DNA of 64,000 nucleotides from Roseovarius tolerans (GCF_900109855.1 NZ_FOBO01000003.1:124001-188000); one strand, 5' to 3'; counted from the first letter of the stretch, positions 45,112 to 53,831 are shown. Notes: generated by a model from the letters alone, not told the origin. Translations and numbers: made by a program.

Positions 45112-46410
45112 CTACCGTTCCGGTATCAAGCCTTTTGGCGCGAACCGCATCACGACGAGCAGGATCGTGCCCATCATCAGGTAGCGCATGTAAGCCGCCC
45201 CGCCGACCAGGTGCTGCGCCAGGTCGGAGTCTTCGCCAAGCGGCCAGGTTACCGTCGCCATGAACCAGTTGCCAAAGGGCTCGGCCTGCACCCACAGGAA
45301 CCAGATGATGAAACCGCCCAGAACCGCACCCCAGTTGTTCCCGGAACCGCCGAGGATCACCATCACCCAAACGAGGAAGGTGAACCGCAGCGGGATGTAG
45401 CTGGTCGGCGTGAGCTGACCCTCGAGCGTGGTCAGCATGGCGCCCGCAACGCCGCAGGTGAAGCAGCCAAGGACGAAGGTCTGCAAGTGACGCGCCTTGA
45501 CGTTCTTGCCCATGGCGGCGGCGGCGTCTCGGTTGTCGCGGATGGCGCGCATCATCCGCCCCCAGGGCGAGCGCAGCGCGCGTTCCGCGAACCACATGAT
45601 GATCGCCAGAACGGTGATGAACAGCGCCGCGTAGCACAGCTTGACGAAGAGGCCGGCGGCATCCGCGATATCCGCGGCACCGAAGAAATTGGCCAGCCCG
45701 ATGAACCAGTCCTGCTCAACAAGATTAATCTCGTAGGGAACAGGGCGCGGAATGCCGGTGACGTTTTTCACACCACGCGACAGCCACTCCTCGTACTTGA
45801 TGACGGCGATGATGATCTCGGCGATGCCAAGCGTGGCGATCGCCAGGTAGTCGGCGCGCAGCCCCAGCGCGATGCGCCCGATGAACCAGCCCGCCCCGGC
45901 CGCGACAAGGCCGCCAATCGGCCAGGCCAACACCACCGGCAAGCCAGCACCGCCGAGATAGCCGCTCAGCGCGGGGTCGATCGCCTCGATCGCGTCGGTC
46001 GCGGGACCGAAGAAATACCCGATGACGAAATAGCCGGCCACCAGCAGCACCAGCGTCACCGGTAGCCTGAGCGCCCGAGGCACCGTGCGCCGCGCGAAGA
46101 TGATCGCGGCCACCGTGGCAGCGAGGCTCAGGACCGATAGCGCGATGTCGCCGCCGGCCACGGCCCAGGCCTCGGTTACGGGTGGCATGGAGACCAGCAC
46201 CGCCGTCAGCCCGCCCAGTGCCGTGAAGCCCATGACGCCGACATTGAAGAGGCCCGCATAGCCCCACTGCATGTTGACGCCCAGTGCCATCACTGCGGAG
46301 ATGACGCAGAGATTGAAGATGCCGAAGGCGACGTTCCAGCTCTGATAGAGGCCGACCATGATCAGCACCAGGCCCATGAGGCCGTATAGGAGCGCAACCC
46401 TCTGCGTCAT
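45112..46410 (-). CDS. livM: Branched-chain amino acid type ABC transporter permease LivM
   Basis: Inner-membrane permease, 432 residues with about ten hydrophobic segments. It carries the HAAT-family loop MMRAIRDNRDAAAAMGKNV before the coupling helix and LEGQLTPTSYIPLRFTFLVW near the C terminus. It is longer than many LivM proteins, with an extra region around residues 90-160. It is the last gene of livJ-GFHM and overlaps livH by 4 bases. The substrate (branched-chain amino acid, amide or urea-type) depends on the binding protein and is not fixed by this gene. Confidence 0.92.
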   Translation of the reverse strand: MTQRVALLYGLMGLVLIMVGLYQSWNVAFGIFNLCVISAVMALGVNMQWGYAGLFNVGVMGFTALGGLTAVLVSMPPVTEAWAVAGGDIALSVLSLAATVAAIIFARRTVPRALRLPVTLVLLVAGYFVIGYFFGPATDAIEAIDPALSGYLGGAGLPVVLAWPIGGLVAAGAGWFIGRIALGLRADYLAIATLGIAEIIIAVIKYEEWLSRGVKNVTGIPRPVPYEINLVEQDWFIGLANFFGAADIADAAGLFVKLCYAALFITVLAIIMWFAERALRSPWGRMMRAIRDNRDAAAAMGKNVKARHLQTFVLGCFTCGVAGAMLTTLEGQLTPTSYIPLRFTFLVWVMVILGGSGNNWGAVLGGFIIWFLWVQAEPFGNWFMATVTWPLGEDSDLAQHLVGGAAYMRYLMMGTILLVVMRFAPKGLIPER

Positions 46411-47417
46411 ATCACTTTCCCGCGGATGATGCCTGTCGGTCTGATCAACAGGACCGCGACAAGGATGATGAAGGAGACCGCGAACTTGTAGTCCGTGGAC
46501 AGCAGCTGGACGAGCCCGTCCGGTGCCCAGTCCGCCGGGCCGAGATAGGCCAGGAACTTCTTGTAGGCGTAGGTCACCATCACCTCGGAGAAGGCGACAA
46601 TGAAGGCCCCAAGGATCGCGCCCACCGGCTGACCGATGCCGCCGAGAATGGTCGCGGCGAAGATCGGCAGCAGAATCTGCAGAAAGATGAACGGCTTGTA
46701 GGTCTTGTCGAGGCCGTAGAGCGTCCCGGCGATGGCGGCTAGCGAGGCGGCGATGATCCAGGCGATCATGACCACGCGCTCAGGGTTTATGCCGCACAGG
46801 AGCGCCAGATCCTCGTCGTCCGAATAGGCACGCATCGCCTTGCCGGAGCGTGTCTTCTGCAAGAACCAGAACAGCCAGACGACGACGACGAGGGCGACGA
46901 CGACGGTGATCACCTGGCTCTGCTTGATGGCGATGCCCTCGTCGAGGCCGAGCAGGTCACGCGACGCAAACGCGCCGATGATGAAGCGCTGGCCGTCGGC
47001 GAAGCTCTGGTCGGCCGGGCCGATGATGATACGGATCAGCCCTGCCAGCACGAACATGACGCCGACCGAGACGATGGCGAAGACGATCGGGTTGGAGCGC
47101 TGCCGTCGGTAGAAACGAAAGACCATGCGGTCCGTGAGCAGCGCGACGCCGATCGCCGCCAGCACGCCCACCGGCAGGGCCAGGAGCGCGGTCGGGAAGG
47201 GCGCGATGCTGACCCCCATGTCCTGAAGGAACCATGTCACGAGGATCGTGATCATGGTGCCAAACGACATCAGCTCGCCGTGCGAGAAGTTGGCGAATTT
47301 CAGAATCCCGAAGATGATGGTGACGCCGAGCGCCCCCAGGGCAAGCTGCGCGCCATAGGCCGTCGCCGGAACGACGACGAAGTTGGCAAACAGTGCAAGT
47401 GCGTTAAGGATCTCCAT
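46407..47417 (-). CDS. livH: Branched-chain amino acid type ABC transporter permease LivH
   Basis: A 336-residue permease with about eight membrane helices. LGALGVTIIFGILKFANFSH near the N terminus is the LivH signature, and MRAYSDDEDLALLCGINPER is the cytoplasmic loop contacting the ATPases. FAATILGGIGQPVGAILGAF follows. It overlaps livM by 4 bases and abuts livF without a gap. It forms the heteromeric pore with LivM. Confidence 0.94.
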   Translation of the reverse strand: MEILNALALFANFVVVPATAYGAQLALGALGVTIIFGILKFANFSHGELMSFGTMITILVTWFLQDMGVSIAPFPTALLALPVGVLAAIGVALLTDRMVFRFYRRQRSNPIVFAIVSVGVMFVLAGLIRIIIGPADQSFADGQRFIIGAFASRDLLGLDEGIAIKQSQVITVVVALVVVVWLFWFLQKTRSGKAMRAYSDDEDLALLCGINPERVVMIAWIIAASLAAIAGTLYGLDKTYKPFIFLQILLPIFAATILGGIGQPVGAILGAFIVAFSEVMVTYAYKKFLAYLGPADWAPDGLVQLLSTDYKFAVSFIILVAVLLIRPTGIIRGKVI

Positions 47418-48125
47418 TCAACCCCCCAGAAAGGACCGGCGCACTTCTTCGTTGGCAAGAAGCGCTTCGCCCGTGTCGGTAAATCGGTTGCGGCCCTGAA
47501 CCATGACGAAGCCATGATCGGCGATCTCCAGCGCCTGACGCGCGTTCTGCTCGACCATCAGGATGGCGACGCCGGTCTTGGCGATCTCCAGGATCTTGTC
47601 GAACAGCTCATCCATCACGATTGGCGAAACCCCGGCCGTTGGCTCGTCCAGCATCAACAGATCCGGGCGCGTCATCAGCGCGCGTCCGACGGCCACCTGC
47701 TGGCGCTGCCCGCCGGACAGCTCGCCCGCTGGCTGGTTGCGTTTCTCGGCCAGGATCGGGAACAGGCCGAAGACCTGATCCTTGGTGTCCTCGATCTCGT
47801 TGTCCTCGCGGATGAAGGCCCCCATTTCGAGGTTCTCTTCCACGGTCAGCGAGACAAAGACGTTGCGGTTCTGCGGCACGAAGGCCATCCCCTGCGGCAC
47901 CCGGTCCTGCGGGGCAAGTTTGCTAATGTCCTTGCCGTTCAGCGTGACCGCACCCTCGCGCAGGTCGAGCATGCCGAAGACAGCCTTCATCGCCGTCGAT
48001 TTTCCAGCACCGTTCGGGCCGACGACAACAGCTATCTCGCCTTTCTCCACGGTGATGGTGCAGTCGTGGATGATATCGGCAGCGCCATATCCGCAGGTCA
48101 TGCCGGTCGCGCTCAGGAAACTCAT
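47418..48125 (-). CDS. livF: ABC transporter ATP-binding protein LivF
   Basis: A 235-residue ATPase. The start MSFLSATGMTCGYGAADII is taken because the longer frame upstream lies inside livG. Walker A is VGPNGAGKST (about 36-45), the signature LSGGQRQQVAVGRAL, and Walker B LLMLDEPTAGVSP. It pairs with LivG to power the transporter. It overlaps livG by 4 bases. Confidence 0.95.
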   Translation of the reverse strand: MSFLSATGMTCGYGAADIIHDCTITVEKGEIAVVVGPNGAGKSTAMKAVFGMLDLREGAVTLNGKDISKLAPQDRVPQGMAFVPQNRNVFVSLTVEENLEMGAFIREDNEIEDTKDQVFGLFPILAEKRNQPAGELSGGQRQQVAVGRALMTRPDLLMLDEPTAGVSPIVMDELFDKILEIAKTGVAILMVEQNARQALEIADHGFVMVQGRNRFTDTGEALLANEEVRRSFLGG

Positions 48126-48904
48126 GCCGGTGCCTTCCGCTGCTGCTTGCGGCCGGTGCCGAGATAGGCCTCGATGACCTCTTCGTTGTTCTTGACCTCC
48201 TCGATGGTGCCTTGGGTGAGCAGCTTGCCATCGGCCATGACGATGACGGGGTCGCACAGGCGCGCAATGAAATCCATATCGTGCTCGATCAGGCAGAAGG
48301 TGTAGCCGCGCTCCTCGTTGAGGCGCTTGATCGACGTGGCGATGGTGTTCAAAAGCGTGCGGTTCACCCCGGCGCCGACCTCGTCGAGAAAGACGATCTT
48401 GGCGTCCACCATCATGGTGCGGCCCAGTTCCAGCAGCTTCTTCTGGCCACCTGAGAGATTGCCCGCAAGCTCGTCCTTCAGGTGGTCGATCTCGAGAAAA
48501 TCGACCACCTCCAGCGCCCGCTCAAGGTTCTTCGCCTCGACCGCTTTCACTTGGCCAAAATTGAACCAGCTGTGGCGCAGTTGCTCGCCCGGCTGATCGC
48601 CGGGAACGACCAGCAAATTTTCCAACACAGTCAGCGTCGAGAACTCGTGCGCGATCTGGAAGGTGCGCAGCAGGCCCTTGTGGAAAAGCGCGTGCGGCTC
48701 GAGGCCGGTCACGTCCTCGCCATCCAGATAAATGGTGCCGGAGGACGGCGGAAAGACGCCCGCGACGATGTTGAACAGCGTCGTCTTCCCGGCACCGTTG
48801 GGGCCGATCAGTCCAGTGATCGAGCCCTTCTCGATCGACAGCGAGACGCCATCGACCGCGCGGATGCCGCCGAAATTCTTGGCGACGTTTTCGACCGTTA
48901 TCAT
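48122..48904 (-). CDS. livG: ABC transporter ATP-binding protein LivG
   Basis: A 260-residue ATPase with Walker A GLIGPNGAGKTTLFN (about 32-46), signature LSGGQKKLLELGRTM, and Walker B IVFLDEVGAGVNRTLL. In the Walker B region most LivG proteins read LDEP; here it is LDEVGAG, a mild variant. It is preceded by a hairpin that separates it from livJ and overlaps livF by 4 bases. Confidence 0.93.
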   Translation of the reverse strand: MITVENVAKNFGGIRAVDGVSLSIEKGSITGLIGPNGAGKTTLFNIVAGVFPPSSGTIYLDGEDVTGLEPHALFHKGLLRTFQIAHEFSTLTVLENLLVVPGDQPGEQLRHSWFNFGQVKAVEAKNLERALEVVDFLEIDHLKDELAGNLSGGQKKLLELGRTMMVDAKIVFLDEVGAGVNRTLLNTIATSIKRLNEERGYTFCLIEHDMDFIARLCDPVIVMADGKLLTQGTIEEVKNNEEVIEAYLGTGRKQQRKAPA

Positions 48905-48932
48905 TCAATCAATCCTGGTTGCCGGTAAACAA

Positions 48933-48967
48933 GGAACGGCCAAGGATCGAGATCCCTGGACCGTTCC
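48933..48967 (-). terminator. Intercistronic stem-loop between livJ and livG
   Basis: GGAACGG-CCA-a-GGATC, loop GA, GATCC-c-TGG-a-CCGTTCC, a 15-bp stem with only two mismatched positions. There is no T-run. In binding-protein operons such loops stabilise the upstream message and lower expression of the membrane genes, so this probably sets the livJ:livGFHM ratio. Confidence 0.7.
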
Positions 48968-48998
48968 CGAGACGGTAGGCCGTCGTCCGGCGACGCCC

Positions 48999-50195
48999 TC
49001 AGTGGTACATCACCGTTTCGAACTTGCCGCCCTTGACTTCCGTCTCGCGGAAGCTGCCCGAGGACTCGCCCGGCTCGATCAGCTCCAGCGCGGTGCCGCC
49101 GACATAGTCGATCTCGCCGCCGTCAGCCAAGATCTTCAGGCCCTTTGCAAGCTCGCCGGGATAGATCTTCTCGCCCGGGGCGTTGGCGACGTCGAACACC
49201 TTGTCCTTGTAGACCGCGCTGTCGGTCGACTCGGCCGCCTGCATTGCGAGCAGCATGATCGCCGAGGCGTCGTAGGCCTCGGGCACATAGGGGTCGTCGC
49301 CCTTGAAATCCTTGCCTTCCGCAAGCTCGGCCAACATCGAGGCGCCCGGGCTGTCGGTGCCCGGATTGGTGCCGATGGAGCCGTCCAGCGCCTCGCCGAA
49401 GTGATTGGTCAGCGCCTCGCCGACCATGCCGTCCGGCAGCACGAACTTGCCGAAGGCGCCGGTATCGAGCGAGGCCTGGATCATGCCCTTGCCGCCCTGG
49501 TCGAGATACCCGGCCACGATCAGCACTTCGCCACCGGCCGACGCCAGCGTGCCGACCTCGGCCGAATAGTCGGCCTTGCCGTCCTCATGCGCCGCGACGA
49601 CGGTGATCTCGCCGCCAGCGTCCTCGAAGGCCGCCTGAATCGCATCGGCAAGACCCTTGCCGTAGTCGTTGTTGGTGTAGGTCAGCGCGGCCGAAGAGAT
49701 GCCGCGACGCTCAAGGATGTCGGCGATGATCTGGCCCTGACGCGCGTCCGAGGGGGCCGTGCGGAAGAAATAGCCACCGTCTTCGATCGTCGACAACGCC
49801 GGCGAGGTTGCCGACGGCGAGATCATGACGATGCCGTTCGCGCGCACGACGTTGTTGAGAACCGCCGTCGTGGCACCCGAGCAGGTTGCCCCGTTGATGC
49901 CTTGAACGCCCTCGGATGTTATCAGGCGCTCGGCCGCGGCCGTGGCAGCGGCCGCGTCGATGCAGGTGCTATCGCCTCGGACCGTGACCACCTCGCGGCC
50001 ACCGAGGAAAATGCCGCTGTCCGACACCTCCTTGATCGCCATTTCGCCGCCAAGCGCCATCGGTTTGACAAGCGACTCGGTCGGGCCCGTAAAGCCCTGC
50101 ATCATGCCGATCTTGACCGGTTCCTGCGCCGATGCGCCCGTCGCGACGGTCGCCCAGAGCGCGGCCGACATAAGTGTGGCAGATAGTTTTCTCAT
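48999..50195 (-). CDS. ABC transporter substrate-binding protein (LivJ-like)
   Basis: A 398-residue periplasmic binding protein of the leucine-binding (type I) fold. It has a signal peptide (about 1-23, ending ATGASAQ), VKIGMMQGFTGPTESLVKPM at the first strand, then SPSATSPALSTI (about 128-139) and NDYGKGLADAIQAAFEDAGG. It has two cysteines (DSTCIDA, GATCSGA). The ATG at 50195 is chosen because GGGAGG lies 8 bases before it. It is the first gene of the liv operon and sets the substrate. The family also binds amides, urea and aromatic compounds, so the ligand stays open. Confidence 0.9.
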   Translation of the reverse strand: MRKLSATLMSAALWATVATGASAQEPVKIGMMQGFTGPTESLVKPMALGGEMAIKEVSDSGIFLGGREVVTVRGDSTCIDAAAATAAAERLITSEGVQGINGATCSGATTAVLNNVVRANGIVMISPSATSPALSTIEDGGYFFRTAPSDARQGQIIADILERRGISSAALTYTNNDYGKGLADAIQAAFEDAGGEITVVAAHEDGKADYSAEVGTLASAGGEVLIVAGYLDQGGKGMIQASLDTGAFGKFVLPDGMVGEALTNHFGEALDGSIGTNPGTDSPGASMLAELAEGKDFKGDDPYVPEAYDASAIMLLAMQAAESTDSAVYKDKVFDVANAPGEKIYPGELAKGLKILADGGEIDYVGGTALELIEPGESSGSFRETEVKGGKFETVMYH

Positions 50196-50329
50196 GGTTA
50201 GACCTCCCATTTGGTTTTGCGTCAGTTGGTCGTTGGAGGGGGAGTATACATATTGAAATCAATGTTTCCACCCATCGTTATGTCAGGGGCGACACGTGGA
50301 TCGTCATGCATCGGCTCTGCGACCGGTGG

Positions 50330-50383
50330 GGTCGGACCAAGTTTCAAGGTCATTGACGGCTTGTCGAATGGCCGGACCAAATT
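50330..50383 (+). promoter_or_regulatory. Paired GG(T/C)CGGACCAA(G/A)TT elements upstream of the liv operon
   Basis: Two near-identical 14-base elements at 50330-50343 and 50370-50383, exactly 40 bases apart, each followed by GGTCA. The GGTC-G-GACC core of the first is palindromic, like GntR-family sites. They lie about 135-190 bases upstream of the livJ start. A possible -10 (TATACT on the minus strand) is at 50243-50248. A role in liv regulation is inferred from position. Confidence 0.35.
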
Positions 50384-50905
50384 CAGGGGTCAGGTGGGTG
50401 CTTGAACGGCCCGTTCGGCGAAGTTTGCCGCGATGTCGCAATCGCCATGCCTCCAGTGCAAGGGCTGGGTGGGACAAATAACCAAAAGATTTGCCGCGCC
50501 AGCATCAGACCAGTTTGGCCGCACATCGGTCATTCGTCACACGCACTGCGAAGATCCGCTCTTATCAGCCCCGCCGTCTCGCGCCATGACCGTTCCGGGG
50601 CTGGAAGTGGTCGCATGCAGATGTGGCATGTGACGCACTGACGTCGGTCAAAAGGGGCTCTCACCGGACCTTAGCCGCAAAGCGCCCCGATGACAGCTAT
50701 GTCCCGCATAGCATACCTCCGCGAGATGACCGATGCTGCGCGCAGTCGCCCACGACCGCTTTTGAAATGCCGCGCCGCGGTGTTGGCATGTCGTGTGAAG
50801 CTCCGGAATGGGCCGGTCGCGACTATTACATCAGGAGGACTGGCCCGGTAATTGGTGTGTCCCGATTGTCGAGTTACTCGTCCGGGAGCTGTGCACTTCT
50901 CTTTC
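50384..50905. other. Gene-poor gap upstream of the liv operon
   Basis: I see no credible gene in these 522 bases. Short open frames on both strands lack ribosome sites and family resemblance. With the 44686-45111 stretch it leaves the liv operon flanked by non-coding DNA on both sides. Confidence 0.5.
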
Positions 50906-51046
50906 CTACGCCTTTCTGGCCTCACAGACACGCCGCAACAACTGCACGCGCCGTAAGGTCGGTGCCGGATCAAGATCCAGGCTGATCATCCGCAGGAAAA
51001 CGAGCCAGTCGCGCTCATTCACGGTGAGCTCTTCCATATGTTTCAT
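50906..51046 (-). CDS. 46-residue small protein co-transcribed with XRE regulator
   Basis: An open frame (MKHMEELTVNERDWLVFLRM start, ending EARKA) begins 5 bases after the XRE stop and has GGAAGG upstream. It is helical, charged and without a signal or membrane segment. It contains a SLDLDPAPTLRRVQLLRRV stretch. Tight spacing to the regulator, a good ribosome site and protein-like composition support a real gene. I think similar short genes follow XRE regulators in other Rhodobacteraceae, but this is from memory. A modulator of the regulator is possible. Confidence 0.6.
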   Translation of the reverse strand: MKHMEELTVNERDWLVFLRMISLDLDPAPTLRRVQLLRRVCEARKA

Positions 51047-51051
51047 CTCGC

Positions 51052-51453
51052 TCACCTTCCGAAGATCGCGTTGATAGCGGCCTGCGCGCGGCTGGTCAGG
51101 CGCGGATCGCTGTTGCCGGAGGCGGCACGGATCGCTTCGATCCAGCCCAGCTCGTTCGCGGTGACCGGAGACCCGAATATCTCGATCACCGCCGCCGCCG
51201 CCGTCCGCCCAACCGATTGCTCCAGGGAGAGACGCATCAGATAGGCCGGATCACATTCCAAGGCGCGTGCGAGTGCCGGGATGCGATCAAGGGCTGCCTT
51301 GGACTTTCCCTGCTTGATCATCGTGATCATGTTCGGATTCACGAACCCTGCCTGTGCGGCGATTTCGGCGTGCGTCTTGCGCGACTTCAGTTCCAGAATG
51401 CGACGTTCGACGTATTTCGCGAGACGTGTGTCCTGATGCGGTTTCTTGGTCAT
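51052..51453 (-). CDS. XRE family HTH transcriptional regulator
   Basis: A 133-residue protein with an N-terminal Cro/C1-like HTH (about 8-65; HAEIAAQAGFVNPNMITMIK is the recognition region) and a C-terminal half (FGSPVTANELGWIEAIRAAS) without a known ligand domain. The ATG at 51453 is preferred because GAGAG lies close; 51468 is also in frame. The gene is followed at 5 bases by a 46-residue ORF on the same strand. The target is unknown. It faces away from the DUF6512 gene. Confidence 0.85.
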   Translation of the reverse strand: MTKKPHQDTRLAKYVERRILELKSRKTHAEIAAQAGFVNPNMITMIKQGKSKAALDRIPALARALECDPAYLMRLSLEQSVGRTAAAAVIEIFGSPVTANELGWIEAIRAASGNSDPRLTSRAQAAINAIFGR

Positions 51454-51625
51454 CTCTGTTTCTCTCATTTGTGACGCAGCACGCGCTGCTTGCTTGCTTT
51501 ATAGAAAGCAGTTGCTTGGGGAAGCGTGGCGGGATGAGAAAAACGAAAGCATCATACTGCGGAGTTTTCGGGTCGTTTCGATCTTTGGTTCCACAATTTG
51601 CTAGATTTGCACTAGAAGCCGGGAC

Positions 51626-52174
51626 ATGAGCAGCCGGACCCGCAGCATTCTCATTTTCGAGCTCGGTGGCGCGGCCTTCATGGTAGCGGTCGGTTCGGCG
51701 ATGCATTTCCTGTTCGAGCTTGCGGGGGGATGGCCGCCTCTTGCACTGATCGCTGCGGTCAATGAGTCGATCTGGGAGCATCTGAAGCTCGCCTTCTGGC
51801 CGGGGCTGTTCTGGGTCGGCGCTGCACCACTCTCAGCCGGGCTGCGCCGACGTGAAGTGCTGGCGGCTAAGGCGCCTGGATTGCTTCTCACGGCGGTTCT
51901 GATCGTCGCGGTCTTTACAACCTATGTAACAATCCTGGGCCACAACCTCCTCGCGCTAGACATCGGCACATTCGTTTTTGCCATCGTGATTGGACAGGCC
52001 CTGTCTGGTTTTTTGCTGATCGGCGGCGCATTTCAGCGTCGCGCTTTCATACGCGCTGGTCTTGGACTCCTGGGCCTGCAGATAATAGCTTATGGCCTCT
52101 TTACCTACATTCCGCCGAATCACTGGCTCTTTATTGAGGCAAGCAGCGGATTGCGGGGTATTCCTGTGCCTTGA
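51626..52174 (+). CDS. DUF6512-like integral membrane protein
   Basis: A 182-residue protein with about five hydrophobic segments (LIFELGGAAFMVAVGSAMHF, WPGLFWVGAAPLSAGL, LLTAVLIVAVFTTYVTIL, FVFAIVIGQALSGFLLIGG, LLGLQIIAYGLF). VNESIWEHLKLAFWP (about 45-59) is typical of DUF6512. No function is known. It is a stand-alone gene on the plus strand, divergent from the XRE gene, so the regulator could control it. Confidence 0.72.
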   Translation: MSSRTRSILIFELGGAAFMVAVGSAMHFLFELAGGWPPLALIAAVNESIWEHLKLAFWPGLFWVGAAPLSAGLRRREVLAAKAPGLLLTAVLIVAVFTTYVTILGHNLLALDIGTFVFAIVIGQALSGFLLIGGAFQRRAFIRAGLGLLGLQIIAYGLFTYIPPNHWLFIEASSGLRGIPVP

Positions 52175-52461
52175 AGCCTATGCCGCGCCGAGTTGTGCCG
52201 CCTAACCCGCGCCAGTGACAGCCGTGGGCGGCTCAGGCGACAAGCCTTCGTGATAGAGATTGCAGATGCGCTCCACGCTCAGCACCACCGCAAATAGATT
52301 CATAAATCGAAACAGACTGTTGAATCCTTGATTTCGATAAAAGTCATAGTTGAGTTACCGCCCAACGGGCATTAGCAGTCTTAGGTAATGCTTCGCCAAT
52401 TCCGAAAGGCTCGGTGAAAGCGAATTTGAGGCATACGTTGGCACAACAGGAACCCGGGCGA

Positions 52462-52899
52462 ATGACCGCTTCGATAACTTTGCGATCCATGATCTTTCTT
52501 GTGGTTGCGCTGACCGTTTCAGGGCTTAGCGCCATGGCAGGTCAATGGGTCGAGGGGCGCGTCACTCACGTCCGCGATGTCGACACGATCGAAGTCAGTA
52601 ACCTGCCGGTGCGGCTCAACGGCGTTGATGGCCCAGAACTCGATGAGCGCGGCGGACAGGCCGCAAAGCGTTGGATGCAGAAGCTGATCCTGCGTGAGCC
52701 GGTGAAGTGCTGGTTGACTGGAGACAAGACTTATGACCGCTGGGTCGGCACTTGCTACACGTCTTCAGATGCGGATATCGGCGCGCTTGCCATTCAAGCG
52801 GGGCAGGCGCTAGACTGTGCTCGTTATTCCGGTGGAAAGTATCGACAGTTTGAAACGCAGGAGAGCCGTCGCCTGCCGCAACACGGATACTGCCGATAA
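52462..52899 (+). CDS. Secreted thermonuclease-like (SNase) protein
   Basis: A 145-residue protein with an N-terminal signal segment (about 5-28, SMIFLVVALTVSGLSAMAG) and a staphylococcal-nuclease OB fold: GRVTHVRDVDTIEV with the metal Asp, VRLNGVDGPELDERGG with the catalytic Arg and Glu (LNG-VDGPE), and YDRWVGTCY. This matches the compact, YncB/ParB-like extracellular nucleases, which cut DNA and RNA with calcium. Starts at 52414 and 52462 are both possible; the second gives the better signal peptide. The role is unknown; nutrient or DNA turnover is plausible. Confidence 0.8.
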   Translation: MTASITLRSMIFLVVALTVSGLSAMAGQWVEGRVTHVRDVDTIEVSNLPVRLNGVDGPELDERGGQAAKRWMQKLILREPVKCWLTGDKTYDRWVGTCYTSSDADIGALAIQAGQALDCARYSGGKYRQFETQESRRLPQHGYCR

Positions 52900-52913
52900 G
52901 CCACTCCCAATGG

Positions 52914-53090
52914 TCAGGCGTGCCCCAGCTCCGGCTTTCTGTCATACAGAGCCGCGCTTCGGGGGCTGGAAACCGGCCAGCCTTTGAAGACTTTGTCGCC
53001 TACAGATATGGCGACTTGGCCATCCGTATACGTCTCGACAATCAAACCTTGAACTTGTTGGTAAGCATTTAAAATCAAAGTCGCGAACAT
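52914..53090 (-). CDS. 58-residue small protein, paralogous to the gene at 10186
   Basis: An open frame starting MFATLILNAYQQVQG with GAGGGG 5 bases before the ATG. Its first 42 residues align without gaps to the small protein at 10186-10320 (14 identities, including QG, G24, D32, F35, G37 and PVSS). A 16-residue tail (PRSAALYDRKPELGHA) is unique to this copy. It is convergent with the nuclease gene, 14 bases apart. Function unknown; the repeated GDKVFKGWPVSS-type turn suggests a small beta barrel. Confidence 0.65.
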   Translation of the reverse strand: MFATLILNAYQQVQGLIVETYTDGQVAISVGDKVFKGWPVSSPRSAALYDRKPELGHA

Positions 53091-53477
53091 GCTGCCCCTC
53101 ACATGTTATTGTTGATTACTGCTCTATCTATGATTGCGCGTCGTAACGACCATTGCAACAAAATTCACGCATCAAGCTTCACCTTTTCAGGATGCAAGCG
53201 GTCTGACCAACTGCCGTTCATTTCGTATTGGAATGTCATGCCCTCACGACGCAGTGCTTTACCCGGCCGAGCGGATCTCATACTACCACGGCGGCATGCA
53301 GGTCTGGCGTCTGCTTGGCCTGACCGTGGTCGGTGGAAGTTAACGCGAACGCAGGAGTTGCCTGCATCGCGTGACGCCCCGGGCTGGGCGGCCATCCTCG
53401 GCTGCGAGATAGGAGTGCAGGCTCAGGACCAAGATGTCATAAAGGGCAGGCGTTCTCTCCTGAAGAGGTAAATTGCC
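53091..53477. other. Intergenic region before lrgA
   Basis: About 390 bases without a convincing gene. Several short frames on both strands lack ribosome sites. AGAGG lies 12 bases before the lrgA ATG. No clear promoter hexamers were found. Confidence 0.5.
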
Positions 53478-53831
53478 ATGCTTCCAACACTCGGGCTGCT
53501 TCTGGCCTGCCAACTTATCGGAGAAGTCACCGTCCGGGGCATCGGTCTCTCGATCCCCGGCCCTGTCCTCGGGCTTGCCCTTCTCATCGTCATCCTGCGT
53601 CTCAGGCCCGCCCTGGCTGGGGACCTGCGCCCCACCATCTCAGTCATCCTCGCCAACCTGTCGCTGCTCTTCGTGCCAGCGGGCGTCGGCGTAATCGGCA
53701 ATCTTGATGTGCTGTCCGAGGATTGGTTCGCGCTCCTCGTCGTTCTGGTGCTGTCGACGCTTCTGGCGATGCTGGCCTCCGTCGGCACGTTCATCGCCGT
53801 GCGCCGCCTGACCGAGGGACCAGCGAAATGA
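53478..53831 (+). CDS. lrgA: CidA/LrgA family membrane protein
   Basis: A 117-residue holin-like protein with four hydrophobic segments. LLACQLIGEVTVRGIGLSIP followed by GPVLGLALLIV is the CidA/LrgA signature, and SLLFVPAGVGVIGN follows. Partner of LrgB; in Gram-positive bacteria the pair influences murein hydrolase export and cell death, and in other organisms metabolite export, including glycolate or pyruvate. It overlaps lrgB by 4 bases. Confidence 0.9.
   Translation: MLPTLGLLLACQLIGEVTVRGIGLSIPGPVLGLALLIVILRLRPALAGDLRPTISVILANLSLLFVPAGVGVIGNLDVLSEDWFALLVVLVLSTLLAMLASVGTFIAVRRLTEGPAK

Noticed and set aside
44573..45637. A 354-residue minus-strand open frame across the B12-gene end and livM
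   Set aside because: It overlaps two real genes, has no credible start and no domains; the middle is listed as a gene-poor gap instead.
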